This document shows, piece by piece, positions 1 to 6,800 of a DNA stretch of 7,253 nt. Below the pieces are notes generated by a model that was given only the letters and a program-made list of their open reading frames with translations, searched no databases and was not told the origin of the DNA. The translations under genes and the position numbers were made by a program. This DNA comes from Calditrichota bacterium (GTDB lineage Bacteria > Calditrichota > Calditrichia > Calditrichales > Calditrichaceae): NCBI GenBank assembly GCA_024278715.1, contig JAJRSN010000284.1, positions 1-7,253 on the forward strand, written 5' to 3'. Within the stretch, counting starts at the first letter, position 1; every line of letters begins with the position of its first letter.

Positions 1-149
1 AGCGTAAGCCGCCTGAAATACTGGTCTTTTGCCAATTTTTGAAAATAATCTTGCCTGACAACCTGCAGGCGGAAAAAATTGACTTCCAGAGCCAGCCAGA
101 AAAGGGCGATGCCGACGATTAACAGGATCCAGCGTAAATTCTTTTTCAT
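1..149 (-). CDS. ftsI: Septal class B penicillin-binding protein (FtsI/PBP3 type), N-terminal fragment
   Basis: Only the first 49 codons are inside the window; the gene continues past the left edge. The translated start (MKKNLRWILLIVGIALFWLA...) has a short basic N-terminus, one hydrophobic membrane segment at about residues 7-24, then FFRLQV (25-30) and a Y..LAKDQ stretch (36-43). This is the usual entry into the periplasmic dimerisation module of class B PBPs, which cross-link septal peptidoglycan by transpeptidation. The catalytic SxxK, SxN and KTG motifs would lie outside the window, so the assignment rests on this N-terminal pattern and on the position directly after ftsL in a dcw cluster. 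ATG at 149 is preceded by AGGCGG (158-163) at 8 nt spacing, and the ftsL stop is 18 nt upstream, so cotranscription is very likely. A sporulation-type SpoVD homologue cannot be excluded. Confidence 0.85.
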   Translation of the reverse strand, partial: MKKNLRWILLIVGIALFWLALEVNFFRLQVVRQDYFQKLAKDQYFRRLT

Positions 150-167
150 CCGTGCTACCGCCTTTTA

Positions 168-545
168 TCATTTTATGCCGGCTAAATTGTAGTCTTTTTC
201 CGCTTTGCTCTGTTTAGCCGCAAATTTCTCTTTTAGATGATCCAACTGTTCAAAATCTTCAAGACGAATGGTTTGCAACGGTTCGGGGTCGTTGACCAGC
301 GAGAGTTTTTCCTTTGCCAGTCTTCCGATTCGATCGATATTTTGCAGGCGTTTTACCTGAGCGTTAATTTTCTCCCGTTCGCTTAAAAGCTGGTTTTTCT
401 GAACCTCCAAACTTCGGATGTCGCGCATTAATAAATCGACCTGAAAATGTATCCACAATTTTAAACTGATGAGCATTACTACGCTAAAGAGCAATAAAAA
501 CCGAACCATCCATTGCCGAAAACGATTTTTTCCACGTTTACTCAT
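168..545 (-). CDS. ftsL: Cell division protein FtsL-like, bitopic membrane protein
   Basis: 125 residues, the normal size for FtsL. A basic cytoplasmic tail (SKRGKNRFRQW, residues 2-12) is followed by one membrane segment at about 13-33 and then a heptad-like periplasmic coiled coil at about 35-72 (LEVQKNQLLSEREKINAQVKRL). The segment after it, containing RIGRLAKEKLSL, resembles the A-x-E-x-L-x-L region seen in FtsL/DivIC proteins. FtsL pairs with FtsB/DivIC and FtsQ/DivIB to recruit and activate the FtsW-FtsI septal synthase. Sequence conservation in this family is poor, so the call relies on topology plus location between rsmH and ftsI. ATG at 545 overlaps the rsmH stop in an ATGA arrangement, consistent with translational coupling. 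It also has a strong site AGGAGA (552-557) 6 nt upstream, which fixes this start. Confidence 0.88.
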   Translation of the reverse strand: MSKRGKNRFRQWMVRFLLLFSVVMLISLKLWIHFQVDLLMRDIRSLEVQKNQLLSEREKINAQVKRLQNIDRIGRLAKEKLSLVNDPEPLQTIRLEDFEQLDHLKEKFAAKQSKAEKDYNLAGIK

Positions 546-1486
546 AATTTTTCTCCTACTCGCATTTTGGCACTCCTTGCCCGTGGATTATTGTTTATCT
601 CCTCTTCACGGGGTAAAATTAAATACGGTCTTATCCGTTTCAGCGCCGGAGTCTTCCCGCATTGACAAACCGGCAACTCCGGAGGACATTCACAGGGATT
701 TTCCTGCTTGCGTAAAAATTGTTTAACCGTGCGGTCTTCCAGCGAATGGTAACTAATAACAACAAGACGTCCGCCCTTTTTCAGTTTTCCCAAAGCCAAA
801 TTCAACGCTTCCCGCAACTGCTCCAGCTCCTTGTTTACTTCGATCCGCAAAGCCTGAAAAATTCTGGCATACGATTTTTTTACATGCTTTCTCGGAACGC
901 AGCGGTCAATAATGCGAATCAGGTCTTCGCTGGTAACTACGGGCTTACTTTCCCGCTCTTTAACAATTAACCTGGCAATACAGTGTGAATGTCTTTCCTC
1001 CCCGTAAACTCTGAACACTCTGCTTAACGATCTGAGATCATACGTTAAAAGAATATCCGCCGCCGTTACCGTTTGCGCGGTGGGATCCATCCGCATATCC
1101 AATTTCGTTTCCGTTCTGAAAGTAAATCCGCGCCGCGGATCGTCCACCTGATGTCCCGAAATTCCAAGATCCAGCAACACGCCGTCAAGTTCCTTAACAT
1201 TTGCCTCTTCCATAGCCTTTTTTAGTTCGGTAAAAACTCCGTGATAAAAAATAACATTAGAATAATCATTCAGCCTTTTGCGGGCAAATTCAATCGCCTC
1301 GGGATCGCGATCCATTCCGATATAAAGAGCCCGGGCGCTCAGACGCTTTAAAATTTCCGCAGCGTGCCCGCCGCCTCCCAGCGTTCCGTCCAGATAAATT
1401 CCGTCCGGATTTATAATCAAAGCCTCGCATACCTCGTCAACCAGAACCGGAATATGATATTGATTTGTTTCAGTCACTGTTACCAA
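542..1486 (-). CDS. rsmH: 16S rRNA (cytosine(1402)-N(4))-methyltransferase RsmH (MraW)
   Basis: 314 residues, normal length. RsmH N4-methylates C1402 of 16S rRNA in the ribosomal P site using S-adenosylmethionine. Visible family motifs in order: HIPVLVDEV (11-19), the SAM-binding glycine loop DGTLGGGGH (33-41), GMDRDPEAIEFA (57-68), DGVLLDLGISGHQVDDPRRG (101-120), LDMRMDP (129-135), ALRIEVNKEL (212-221), VVISYHSLEDR (242-252) and the C-terminal NPRARSAKMR (300-309). Four cysteines in CECP..PVCQCG (C265, C267, C274, C276) match the short Cys cluster found in many family members. The start is unsettled: TTG at 1486 gives 314 residues and in-frame GTG at 1477 gives 311; neither has a clear Shine-Dalgarno site. 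Both overlap the end of mraZ (by 17 or 8 nt), so translation probably depends on coupling to mraZ. The 4-nt overlap with ftsL continues the operon. Confidence 0.97.
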   Translation of the reverse strand: MVTVTETNQYHIPVLVDEVCEALIINPDGIYLDGTLGGGGHAAEILKRLSARALYIGMDRDPEAIEFARKRLNDYSNVIFYHGVFTELKKAMEEANVKELDGVLLDLGISGHQVDDPRRGFTFRTETKLDMRMDPTAQTVTAADILLTYDLRSLSRVFRVYGEERHSHCIARLIVKERESKPVVTSEDLIRIIDRCVPRKHVKKSYARIFQALRIEVNKELEQLREALNLALGKLKKGGRLVVISYHSLEDRTVKQFLRKQENPCECPPELPVCQCGKTPALKRIRPYLILPREEEINNNPRARSAKMRVGEKL

Positions 1487-1946
1487 AAATCATATCTTTA
1501 AATTGAATTTGTTCCGCTAATTCCGTTAAGCTTAAATTCTCGCGTTTCAGATACTCTTCATATACCTTTGGATTCCAGATTTCAAACTTGGTCAAAGACC
1601 CGATCAGTAAAAGGTCTTTTTCAATTTTTCCCATCTGAAGAATCCGTTCGGGAATCATCACTCTTCCCTGACTATCCATGGTGGCGACATGAGCGACGCC
1701 GACGAACAGACGAATAAAATCGCGTGTCTTTTTTTCAAGAGGGTTTAAGGTGCGTAATTTTTGGGTAAGCCTTTGCCATTCGTTCAAGGGGTAAGCATAG
1801 ATGTTTTCCATTTCGAAACCACGAGTAAACACCATAGTATTCTCGGCTTCGGGCATAAACATCTTTCTTAAGCCGGAAGGGATGCTCACACGATTTTTAT
1901 TGTCTAATGCGCAGGAAAATTCACCTGCAAAATCCACTAACGCCAT
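1470..1946 (-). CDS. mraZ: Transcriptional regulator MraZ (dcw operon repressor family)
   Basis: 158 residues with the two SpoVT/AbrB-type half-domains of MraZ. The first contains LDNKNRVSIPSGLR (14-27) and the second MDSQGRVMIPERI (90-102), each with the D-x-x-x-R signature (D15-R19 and D91-R95). FEIWNPKVYEEY (121-132) matches the family's conserved K-F-E-I/L-W block. MraZ forms ring-shaped oligomers that bind short direct repeats in its own promoter and regulate the division operon; a nucleoid location is expected. I chose ATG 1946 over the longer reading frame that opens at 2060 for two reasons. The family normally begins only a few residues before the first half-domain, and a good sigma70 promoter (2009-2037) lies inside the longer version. 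The ribosome site is weak (AAAGGCGTGG, 1953-1962, at 6 nt). First gene of the leftward operon. Confidence 0.95.
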   Translation of the reverse strand: MALVDFAGEFSCALDNKNRVSIPSGLRKMFMPEAENTMVFTRGFEMENIYAYPLNEWQRLTQKLRTLNPLEKKTRDFIRLFVGVAHVATMDSQGRVMIPERILQMGKIEKDLLLIGSLTKFEIWNPKVYEEYLKRENLSLTELAEQIQFKDMIFGNSD

Positions 1947-2008
1947 TTGCCACCACGCCTTTGGGATTCTCTTCCATTTTGTGCGATTTTCAGGAATTTC
2001 TTTCCACA

Positions 2009-2037
2009 ATGATAACATTATTTCGACCAAAATGCAA
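2009..2037 (-). promoter_or_regulatory. Sigma70-type promoter of the mraZ-rsmH-ftsL-ftsI operon
   Basis: Read on the minus strand, TTGCAT (2037-2032) and TATCAT (2014-2009) are separated by exactly 17 nt. Each hexamer is close to the TTGACA/TATAAT consensus. Transcription would start near 2002, giving a leader of about 56 nt before the mraZ ATG. The position also explains why the upstream in-frame ATGs (2060, 2018) are unlikely starts. No start-site data are available; the call is by consensus and position. Confidence 0.65.
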
Positions 2038-2215
2038 GAATATTTAGCGGTTTTTTTCAAAGTTTTTTAAAAATAAATTTCATCCTAACTTATTATTCTA
2101 TTAAAAGTTAAATTTTAATATTCAGCTTAAACATCTTTGATTTTTTTTCGCTCCTGCTTGACCGGGAGAATTTTTAAATTTTTCGGGGACAATCTGTCAA
2201 TTTTGCAACTATACT

Positions 2216-2235
2216 CATTTTAAATAGTTAAAATG
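2216..2235. repeat. Perfect 8-bp inverted repeat, possible operator
   Basis: CATTTTAA (2216-2223) and TTAAAATG (2228-2235) are exact reverse complements around a 4-nt spacer ATAG. The arms are almost entirely AT, so a stable RNA hairpin is unlikely; a dimeric protein site is possible. It lies about 110 bp upstream of the putative gdhA -35. Chance occurrence in AT-rich DNA is a real alternative. Confidence 0.35.
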
Positions 2236-2265
2236 CATTATGTGCGTGTTTGGCGGTATATTAAT

Positions 2266-2282
2266 TTCTTGATTTTCAAGAA
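2266..2282. repeat. Perfect 7-bp inverted repeat TTCTTGA-TTT-TCAAGAA
   Basis: The arms 2266-2272 and 2276-2282 are exact reverse complements with a 3-nt spacer. Size and shape suit a site for a dimeric helix-turn-helix regulator. It sits about 65 bp upstream of the putative gdhA -35 box. No regulator family is recognised from the sequence. Confidence 0.35.
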
Positions 2283-2315
2283 TTTAAAAACAATCAAAAA
2301 CATAAAGCGACGTTT

Positions 2316-2330
2316 ATTTACTGCATAAAT
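2316..2330 (+). promoter_or_regulatory. Candidate operator copy 1 (wTTTACTGCrTAAAw) upstream of gdhA
   Basis: ATTTACTGCATAAAT has palindromic ends (ATTTA/TAAAT). It matches the reverse complement of the second copy at 2373-2387 in 12 of 15 positions, including an unbroken 8-mer TTTACTGC. It lies 14 nt upstream of the putative -35. The regulator is unknown. Confidence 0.45.
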
Positions 2331-2344
2331 AAAGAAATTTCTTT
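2331..2344. repeat. 14-bp perfect palindrome abutting the gdhA -35 box
   Basis: AAAGAAATTTCTTT is its own reverse complement and ends one base before the putative -35 hexamer TTGACG (2345-2350). It lies directly against candidate operator copy 1. A bound protein here would be well placed to activate or block RNA polymerase. It is low in complexity (A/T with two G/C), so chance is possible. Confidence 0.35.
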
Positions 2345-2371
2345 TTGACGATTTCATTCGTAAATTATAGC
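2345..2371 (+). promoter_or_regulatory. Putative promoter of the glutamate dehydrogenase gene
   Basis: TTGACG (2345-2350) and TATAGC (2366-2371) resemble -35 and -10 boxes, but the spacer is only 15 nt, shorter than the optimal 17. Start of transcription would be near 2378, leaving a leader of about 58 nt. The short spacer suggests either an activator-dependent promoter or a misassigned box. Confidence 0.4.
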
Positions 2372-2372
2372 C

Positions 2373-2387
2373 TTTTACGCAGTAAAA
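2373..2387 (-). promoter_or_regulatory. Candidate operator copy 2 at the gdhA transcription start
   Basis: TTTTAC-GCA-GTAAAA is a perfect 6-bp inverted repeat with a 3-nt centre. Read on the minus strand it repeats copy 1 (2316-2330) with 12 of 15 identities; the two centres are 57 bp apart. It overlaps the predicted start of transcription, a classical repressor position. Confidence 0.45.
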
Positions 2388-2435
2388 TTGACGGAATCCG
2401 ATTGTCTTTTGACTAATTTAAAGAAAGGGTTAACA

Positions 2436-3722
2436 ATGGCGGAAAAATCATTTAATGCCTTTGAAATGGCTCAAAAACAATTTGACAAAGTTGCAGATAT
2501 GATTGGTTTGGATCAGGCAACCAGGGAGTTATTGCGCAATCCCATACGCGAATTTCATTTTAGCATTCCGGTGCGGATGGACGACGGCACGGTAAAGGTA
2601 TTCCGCGGATTTCGCGTACAGCACAACGACGCCCGCGGTCCCGCCAAGGGCGGTATTCGTTTTCACCCGCAGGAGACTATTGACACGGTTCGCGCCTTAG
2701 CCATGTGGATGACCTGGAAAACCGCGGTAGCCGATTTACCTTTAGGCGGCGGCAAAGGCGGAGTTGTCTGCGATCCGCATAATTTAAGCGCCAGAGAGCA
2801 GGAACAGATCAGCCGCGGCTGGGTTCGGCAGGTGTACAAAAATGTGGGACCTTTCTCCGACGTCCCCGCGCCCGATGTGATGACCAATGCGCAGCACATG
2901 CTCTGGATGTTGGACGAATTTGAAACGCTGACCGGCGGACACTACCCCGGTTTTATTACCGGCAAACCGGTCGGAATGGGCGGCTCTTTGGGACGCACCG
3001 AAGCCACGGGACACGGTGTGATTTTTACCGTCCGCGAAGCAATGAAACACCTTAACCTGAAAATCGAAGAAACCGTCGCCAGCGTTCAGGGTTTCGGAAA
3101 CGTCGCTCAGTATGCCATTGAACTGTTTTCCGAGTTAGGCGGCAAGGTCGTCTGCGTTTCTTCGTGGGATCAAAACGATCAGACTTCGTACGCTTTTCGC
3201 AAACTCGACGGGATTAATCTCGAAGAACTGCGCGGCATCACCGATCGTTTCGGCGGAATCGACAAAGACAAAGCCCGCGACTTGGGTTACGAGGTTCTTC
3301 CTGGAGACGCCTGGATTGAACAGGAAGTCGATTTATTATTGCCTTGCGCGCTGGAAAATCAAATCACCGCGGATAACGCGGACAGGATCAGCGGAAAGGT
3401 TAAACTGATTGCCGAAGGAGCCAACGGACCCACCACGCCGGAAGCAGACGCCAAACTGGAAAAGCGGAAGATATTCGTAATACCGGATTTTCTGGCTAAT
3501 GCGGGCGGCGTTACTTGCAGCTATTTTGAACAGGTTCAAAGCAATATGAATTTTTACTGGACGCGGGAAGAAGTACTGCGTCGTCTTGACGACAAAATGA
3601 CTTCGGCTTTTAGGGCGGTCAATAATTTAGCTACTAACCGCAAAATTTTTATGCGCGACGCCGCTTATATTATTGCCATCGAACGCGTGGCTCAGGCGTG
3701 CAAAGACCGCGGTTGGGTATAA
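2436..3722 (+). CDS. gdhA: Glutamate dehydrogenase (hexameric family, probably NAD-dependent)
   Basis: 428 residues, typical for the small hexameric enzymes that interconvert glutamate with 2-oxoglutarate and ammonia in the cytoplasm. N-terminal substrate domain: PAKGGIRFHP (69-78, K71), MTWKTAVADLPLGGGKGG (92-109, K95 and catalytic K107) and VPAPDV (143-148, D147). Rossmann domain: fingerprint GFGNVA (219-224). C-terminal NAGGVTCSYFE (355-365) supplies S362. With a constant offset of 18 these correspond to K89, K113, K125, D165 and S380 of the Clostridium symbiosum enzyme, so the active site is complete and glutamate specificity is favoured over leucine or phenylalanine. F220 and D245 match the NAD-type cofactor pocket. 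ATG 2436 is chosen over the in-frame TTG at 2388 because AAGAAAGGG (2421-2429) sits 6 nt before it and the extra 16 residues do not resemble the family. It is probably monocistronic: a terminator follows. Confidence 0.96.
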   Translation: MAEKSFNAFEMAQKQFDKVADMIGLDQATRELLRNPIREFHFSIPVRMDDGTVKVFRGFRVQHNDARGPAKGGIRFHPQETIDTVRALAMWMTWKTAVADLPLGGGKGGVVCDPHNLSAREQEQISRGWVRQVYKNVGPFSDVPAPDVMTNAQHMLWMLDEFETLTGGHYPGFITGKPVGMGGSLGRTEATGHGVIFTVREAMKHLNLKIEETVASVQGFGNVAQYAIELFSELGGKVVCVSSWDQNDQTSYAFRKLDGINLEELRGITDRFGGIDKDKARDLGYEVLPGDAWIEQEVDLLLPCALENQITADNADRISGKVKLIAEGANGPTTPEADAKLEKRKIFVIPDFLANAGGVTCSYFEQVQSNMNFYWTREEVLRRLDDKMTSAFRAVNNLATNRKIFMRDAAYIIAIERVAQACKDRGWV

Positions 3723-3757
3723 ATTATCTCATTCAAAATCATTTAGTTAAACTTCTT

Positions 3758-3796
3758 AAATCCGGTGGCAATTAGCCGCCGGATTTCTTATCTTTA
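3758..3796 (+). terminator. Rho-independent terminator after the glutamate dehydrogenase gene
   Basis: A 12-bp stem (3758-3769 with 3775-3786) contains one G-T wobble and closes on the 5-nt loop AATTA. The core is CCGGTGGC/GCCGCCGG. It is followed by an interrupted T-rich run (TTTCTTATCTTT, 3784-3795). It starts 36 nt after the stop codon and should separate gdhA from the next gene, although the broken T-tract may allow some read-through. Confidence 0.75.
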
Positions 3797-3865
3797 AATC
3801 AATCAGATGAACAATCCGGCTCTTTCGTTCATTTAAAAAAACAAAAAGCAACTTAAAGGGTCAAA

Positions 3866-6800
3866 ATGAATCCGAAACCCAAACCCCAGTCAATTGACAA
3901 ACTTATCGATACGCTGGAAGAGCGCGTAAAAGAATTAAACGTTCTTTACGAAATCGAAGAGATTTTGCATCAGGACATGCTTAATCTCGACGATATTTTC
4001 AATCGTATCGTTAACCTGCTGCCTTCCGCCTTCCAGTATCCGGAAATTTGCAAGGTTTTAATTGTCTATCAGAACAAAGAATTCAAAACGAATAATTTTA
4101 AAGATTCGCCATGGGCGTTAAATGCCGATTTACGTTTTCAGGATCGCAATGTGGGCTGGATCCGCGTTTGTTACATCGAAGAAAAGCCCGCCAGCAACGT
4201 GGGTCCTTTTCTTTTTGACGAAAAGCGCCTGATCGACAATCTTGCCCAGCGTCTTTCTTTCCACATCATGTACATAAAACTCAAGAAAATTTTTGACAAG
4301 TGGGAAACAGCCAAACAGTCCATATCGGGTCGGCGTTCGGAAGAGTGGCAGGTAATTTTAGAGCTGCTTAAACGCACCGATCCGGACCTGTATATCCGAA
4401 TAGCCCGCAAAATGTTGAATCTTTTGGTTTGGAAAGGAATTGCCGAAGCAAACCAAATGCTGCAGCAATTTAATCCTTACGCCACAACGGAAAAAGAATC
4501 GGATATCCTCGGAGAAATCAACGCGCCCTTAAAAAAACAGGAAGCGACCGACATCAACAAAATGGCTAAAGAAATTTTCAAAGTGGCGTCCAAGTATTTA
4601 CCGAATTCCGAAATATTAACCAAAATTCAACAATGGATTCAGGAAGACAAAACAAGCTTCCTTGTCCGCGCTACATCCGATATCAACAGTTCTCTTACCG
4701 ACATCAGCGAAGCTCTCCGGCGGTATTACCAAATCAATCCGGAAGGCATGCAGCTTGCTCCTTCTACGCTTGTAGGCGTTCGGGCTTCTTTAATCCGCCG
4801 CTTTTTTACGGATCAACTGGAATTTATTAATATCGCCAAAAACTATGTTCGGGTCAGAGATTTCTACAATATTCTGCAGCGAATGATCTTTCCCATCGGA
4901 AGTCACGGAAAATTAGGCGGGAAAAGCGCGGGATTGTTTTTAGCGTATCGGGTCTTAAAATCATCCGAAGATCGGGACAAACTGCTTTCTGACATAAAAA
5001 TCCCCAAGACCTGGTACATCACTTCGGACGCCATGATCTATTTTATGCATTACAACAACTTAGACGAAATGTTGGAGCAAAAATACAAACCCATCAACGA
5101 AGTGCGGAAAGAATACCCGCATGTGGTTCAACTGTTTAAAAGCTCCCATTTTCCGCCGGAGATTGTCAAGGGCGTGGCGATGGCTCTGGACGATTTCGGA
5201 GAAAAGCCGCTCATCGTCCGCAGTTCAAGTCTTTTGGAAGACCGTTTAGGCTCCGCTTTTTCCGGTAAGTACAAGAGTCTTTTTATCGCGAACCAGGGAA
5301 GCAAAGCCGATCGGTTGGACGCTTTGCTGGACGCCATTGCGGAGGTTTACGCTTCCACCATCGGACCCGACCCCATCGAATACCGGGCTGAGCGGGGATT
5401 GCTCGATTTCCATGAAGAGATGGGTATTATGATTCAGGAAGTGGTCGGAAAGAGAGTGGGCGATTACTTTCTGCCCGCTTTTGCCGGCGTTGCGTTCAGC
5501 AACAACGAATTCCGCTGGTCTCCGCGAATCAGGCGCGAAGACGGACTAATCCGAATGGTGCCCGGTCTTGGCACAAGAGCGGTCGATCGGCTCAGTGACG
5601 ACTACCCCGTTTTAATCGCTCCCGGACAACCCTCTTTGCGCGCCAATGTAAGCGTTGACGAAATCGTCCGCTATTCACCGCAAAAGGTCGATGTCATTAA
5701 CTTAAAGACATGCTTGTTTGAAACCATCCCGATCAAAAAGTTAATAAAGGAATGCGGTTACGAATATCCGATTCTGGAAAAAATTGTTTCTGTTCTTGAT
5801 GAAGGAATTTTGAGAAAAGTCGGTTTTAACACGAATCTTGAAGAAGAGGATGTTGTTGTAACGTTTAACGGTTTATTGGAAAATACGAATTTCATAAAAC
5901 AAATGCGGGCGGTCATTAAAGAATTACAGAGCAAATTAGCCACGCCGGTAGATATTGAATTTGCGCACGACGGTGAAAATTTTTATTTGCTGCAATGCCG
6001 TCCTCAAAGCTATTCAAAATTCTCCACACCGGCTGTTTTCCCGGAAAATATCGCAGAAAAAAACATTATCTTTACCGCAAACAAATACATCACCAACGGA
6101 ACAGTCACTAATATTCAATTCATCGTTTATGTGGATCCGGAAACCTACACTCAAATCGACAATATCGAAGACCTTAAAGCCGTGGGTCGGGCTGTGGGAG
6201 AATTGAACAAGGTTTTGCCTAAAAGAAAATTTATCTTAATGGGTCCCGGGCGTTGGGGCAGCAGAGGCGATATCAAGTTGGGCGTGAGCGTCACCTATTC
6301 GGACATCAATAATACCGCGGCGATAATTGAAATCGCCCGGCGTAAAGGAAATTACGTTCCGGATCTTTCTTTTGGCACACATTTCTTTCAGGACCTGGTA
6401 GAAGCGGATATTAAATATCTTCCTTTGTATCCCGATGAAAAAGGGGTTATTTTCAGGGAAGATTTTTTCAAGAACGCTCCGAACGCGCTCTACGAAATTC
6501 TTCCCGCGTTCACCAATTTGGATCGCGTCATTCGCATCATCGACGTTCCGCACAACAGCAACGGCTTATTATTCAATATTTTAATGAACGGCGATCAGGA
6601 ACGAGCCATGGGAATTCTGGCTCCTCCCGATTCAATTAGCCCGAACAACAAAGAGCCGCAGGGAGCAATTTTCGGGCATTCTTATATGGATCACTGGCAA
6701 TGGCGTCAACAAATGGCGGAACGTATTGCCGAACAACTCGATCCCAAGCGCTTTGGAGTAAAAGAATTATACCTTTTGGGTAGCACCAAAACTGGAATGG

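Larger units (their letters stand above)
1947..2435. other. Divergent intergenic control region between mraZ and the glutamate dehydrogenase gene
   Basis: This 489-bp, strongly AT-rich stretch has no convincing gene; the reading frames entering it are non-coding extensions of mraZ (leftward) and of gdhA (rightward, from TTG 2388). It holds the mraZ promoter near its left end and a putative gdhA promoter near its right end. Between about 2060 and 2265 I see only AT-rich sequence with inverted repeats such as TATTAAAA/TTTTAATA (2099-2106 and 2113-2120), which could arise from composition alone. No riboswitch or tRNA fold was recognised. Confidence 0.8.

Noticed and set aside
469..970. Plus-strand open frames of 85 and 83 residues opposite ftsL/rsmH
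   Set aside because: They lie antisense to well-supported genes, overlap each other, lack ribosome sites and resemble no family; they are shadow frames.
2388..2435. 16-residue N-terminal extension of glutamate dehydrogenase from TTG 2388
   Set aside because: The ATG at 2436 has a strong ribosome site at 6 nt, and the family start fits there; the extension also begins inside candidate operator copy 2.
3807..3832. ATGAAC/GTTCAT inverted repeat as a second terminator or operator before the multidomain gene
   Set aside because: The arms are only 6 bp with a 14-nt loop and no T-tract follows, so it is too weak to support.
6236..6553. 105-residue minus-strand frame inside the multidomain gene
   Set aside because: It is antisense to the strongly motif-bearing GPGRWGS/GTHFFQ region and has no independent coding evidence.
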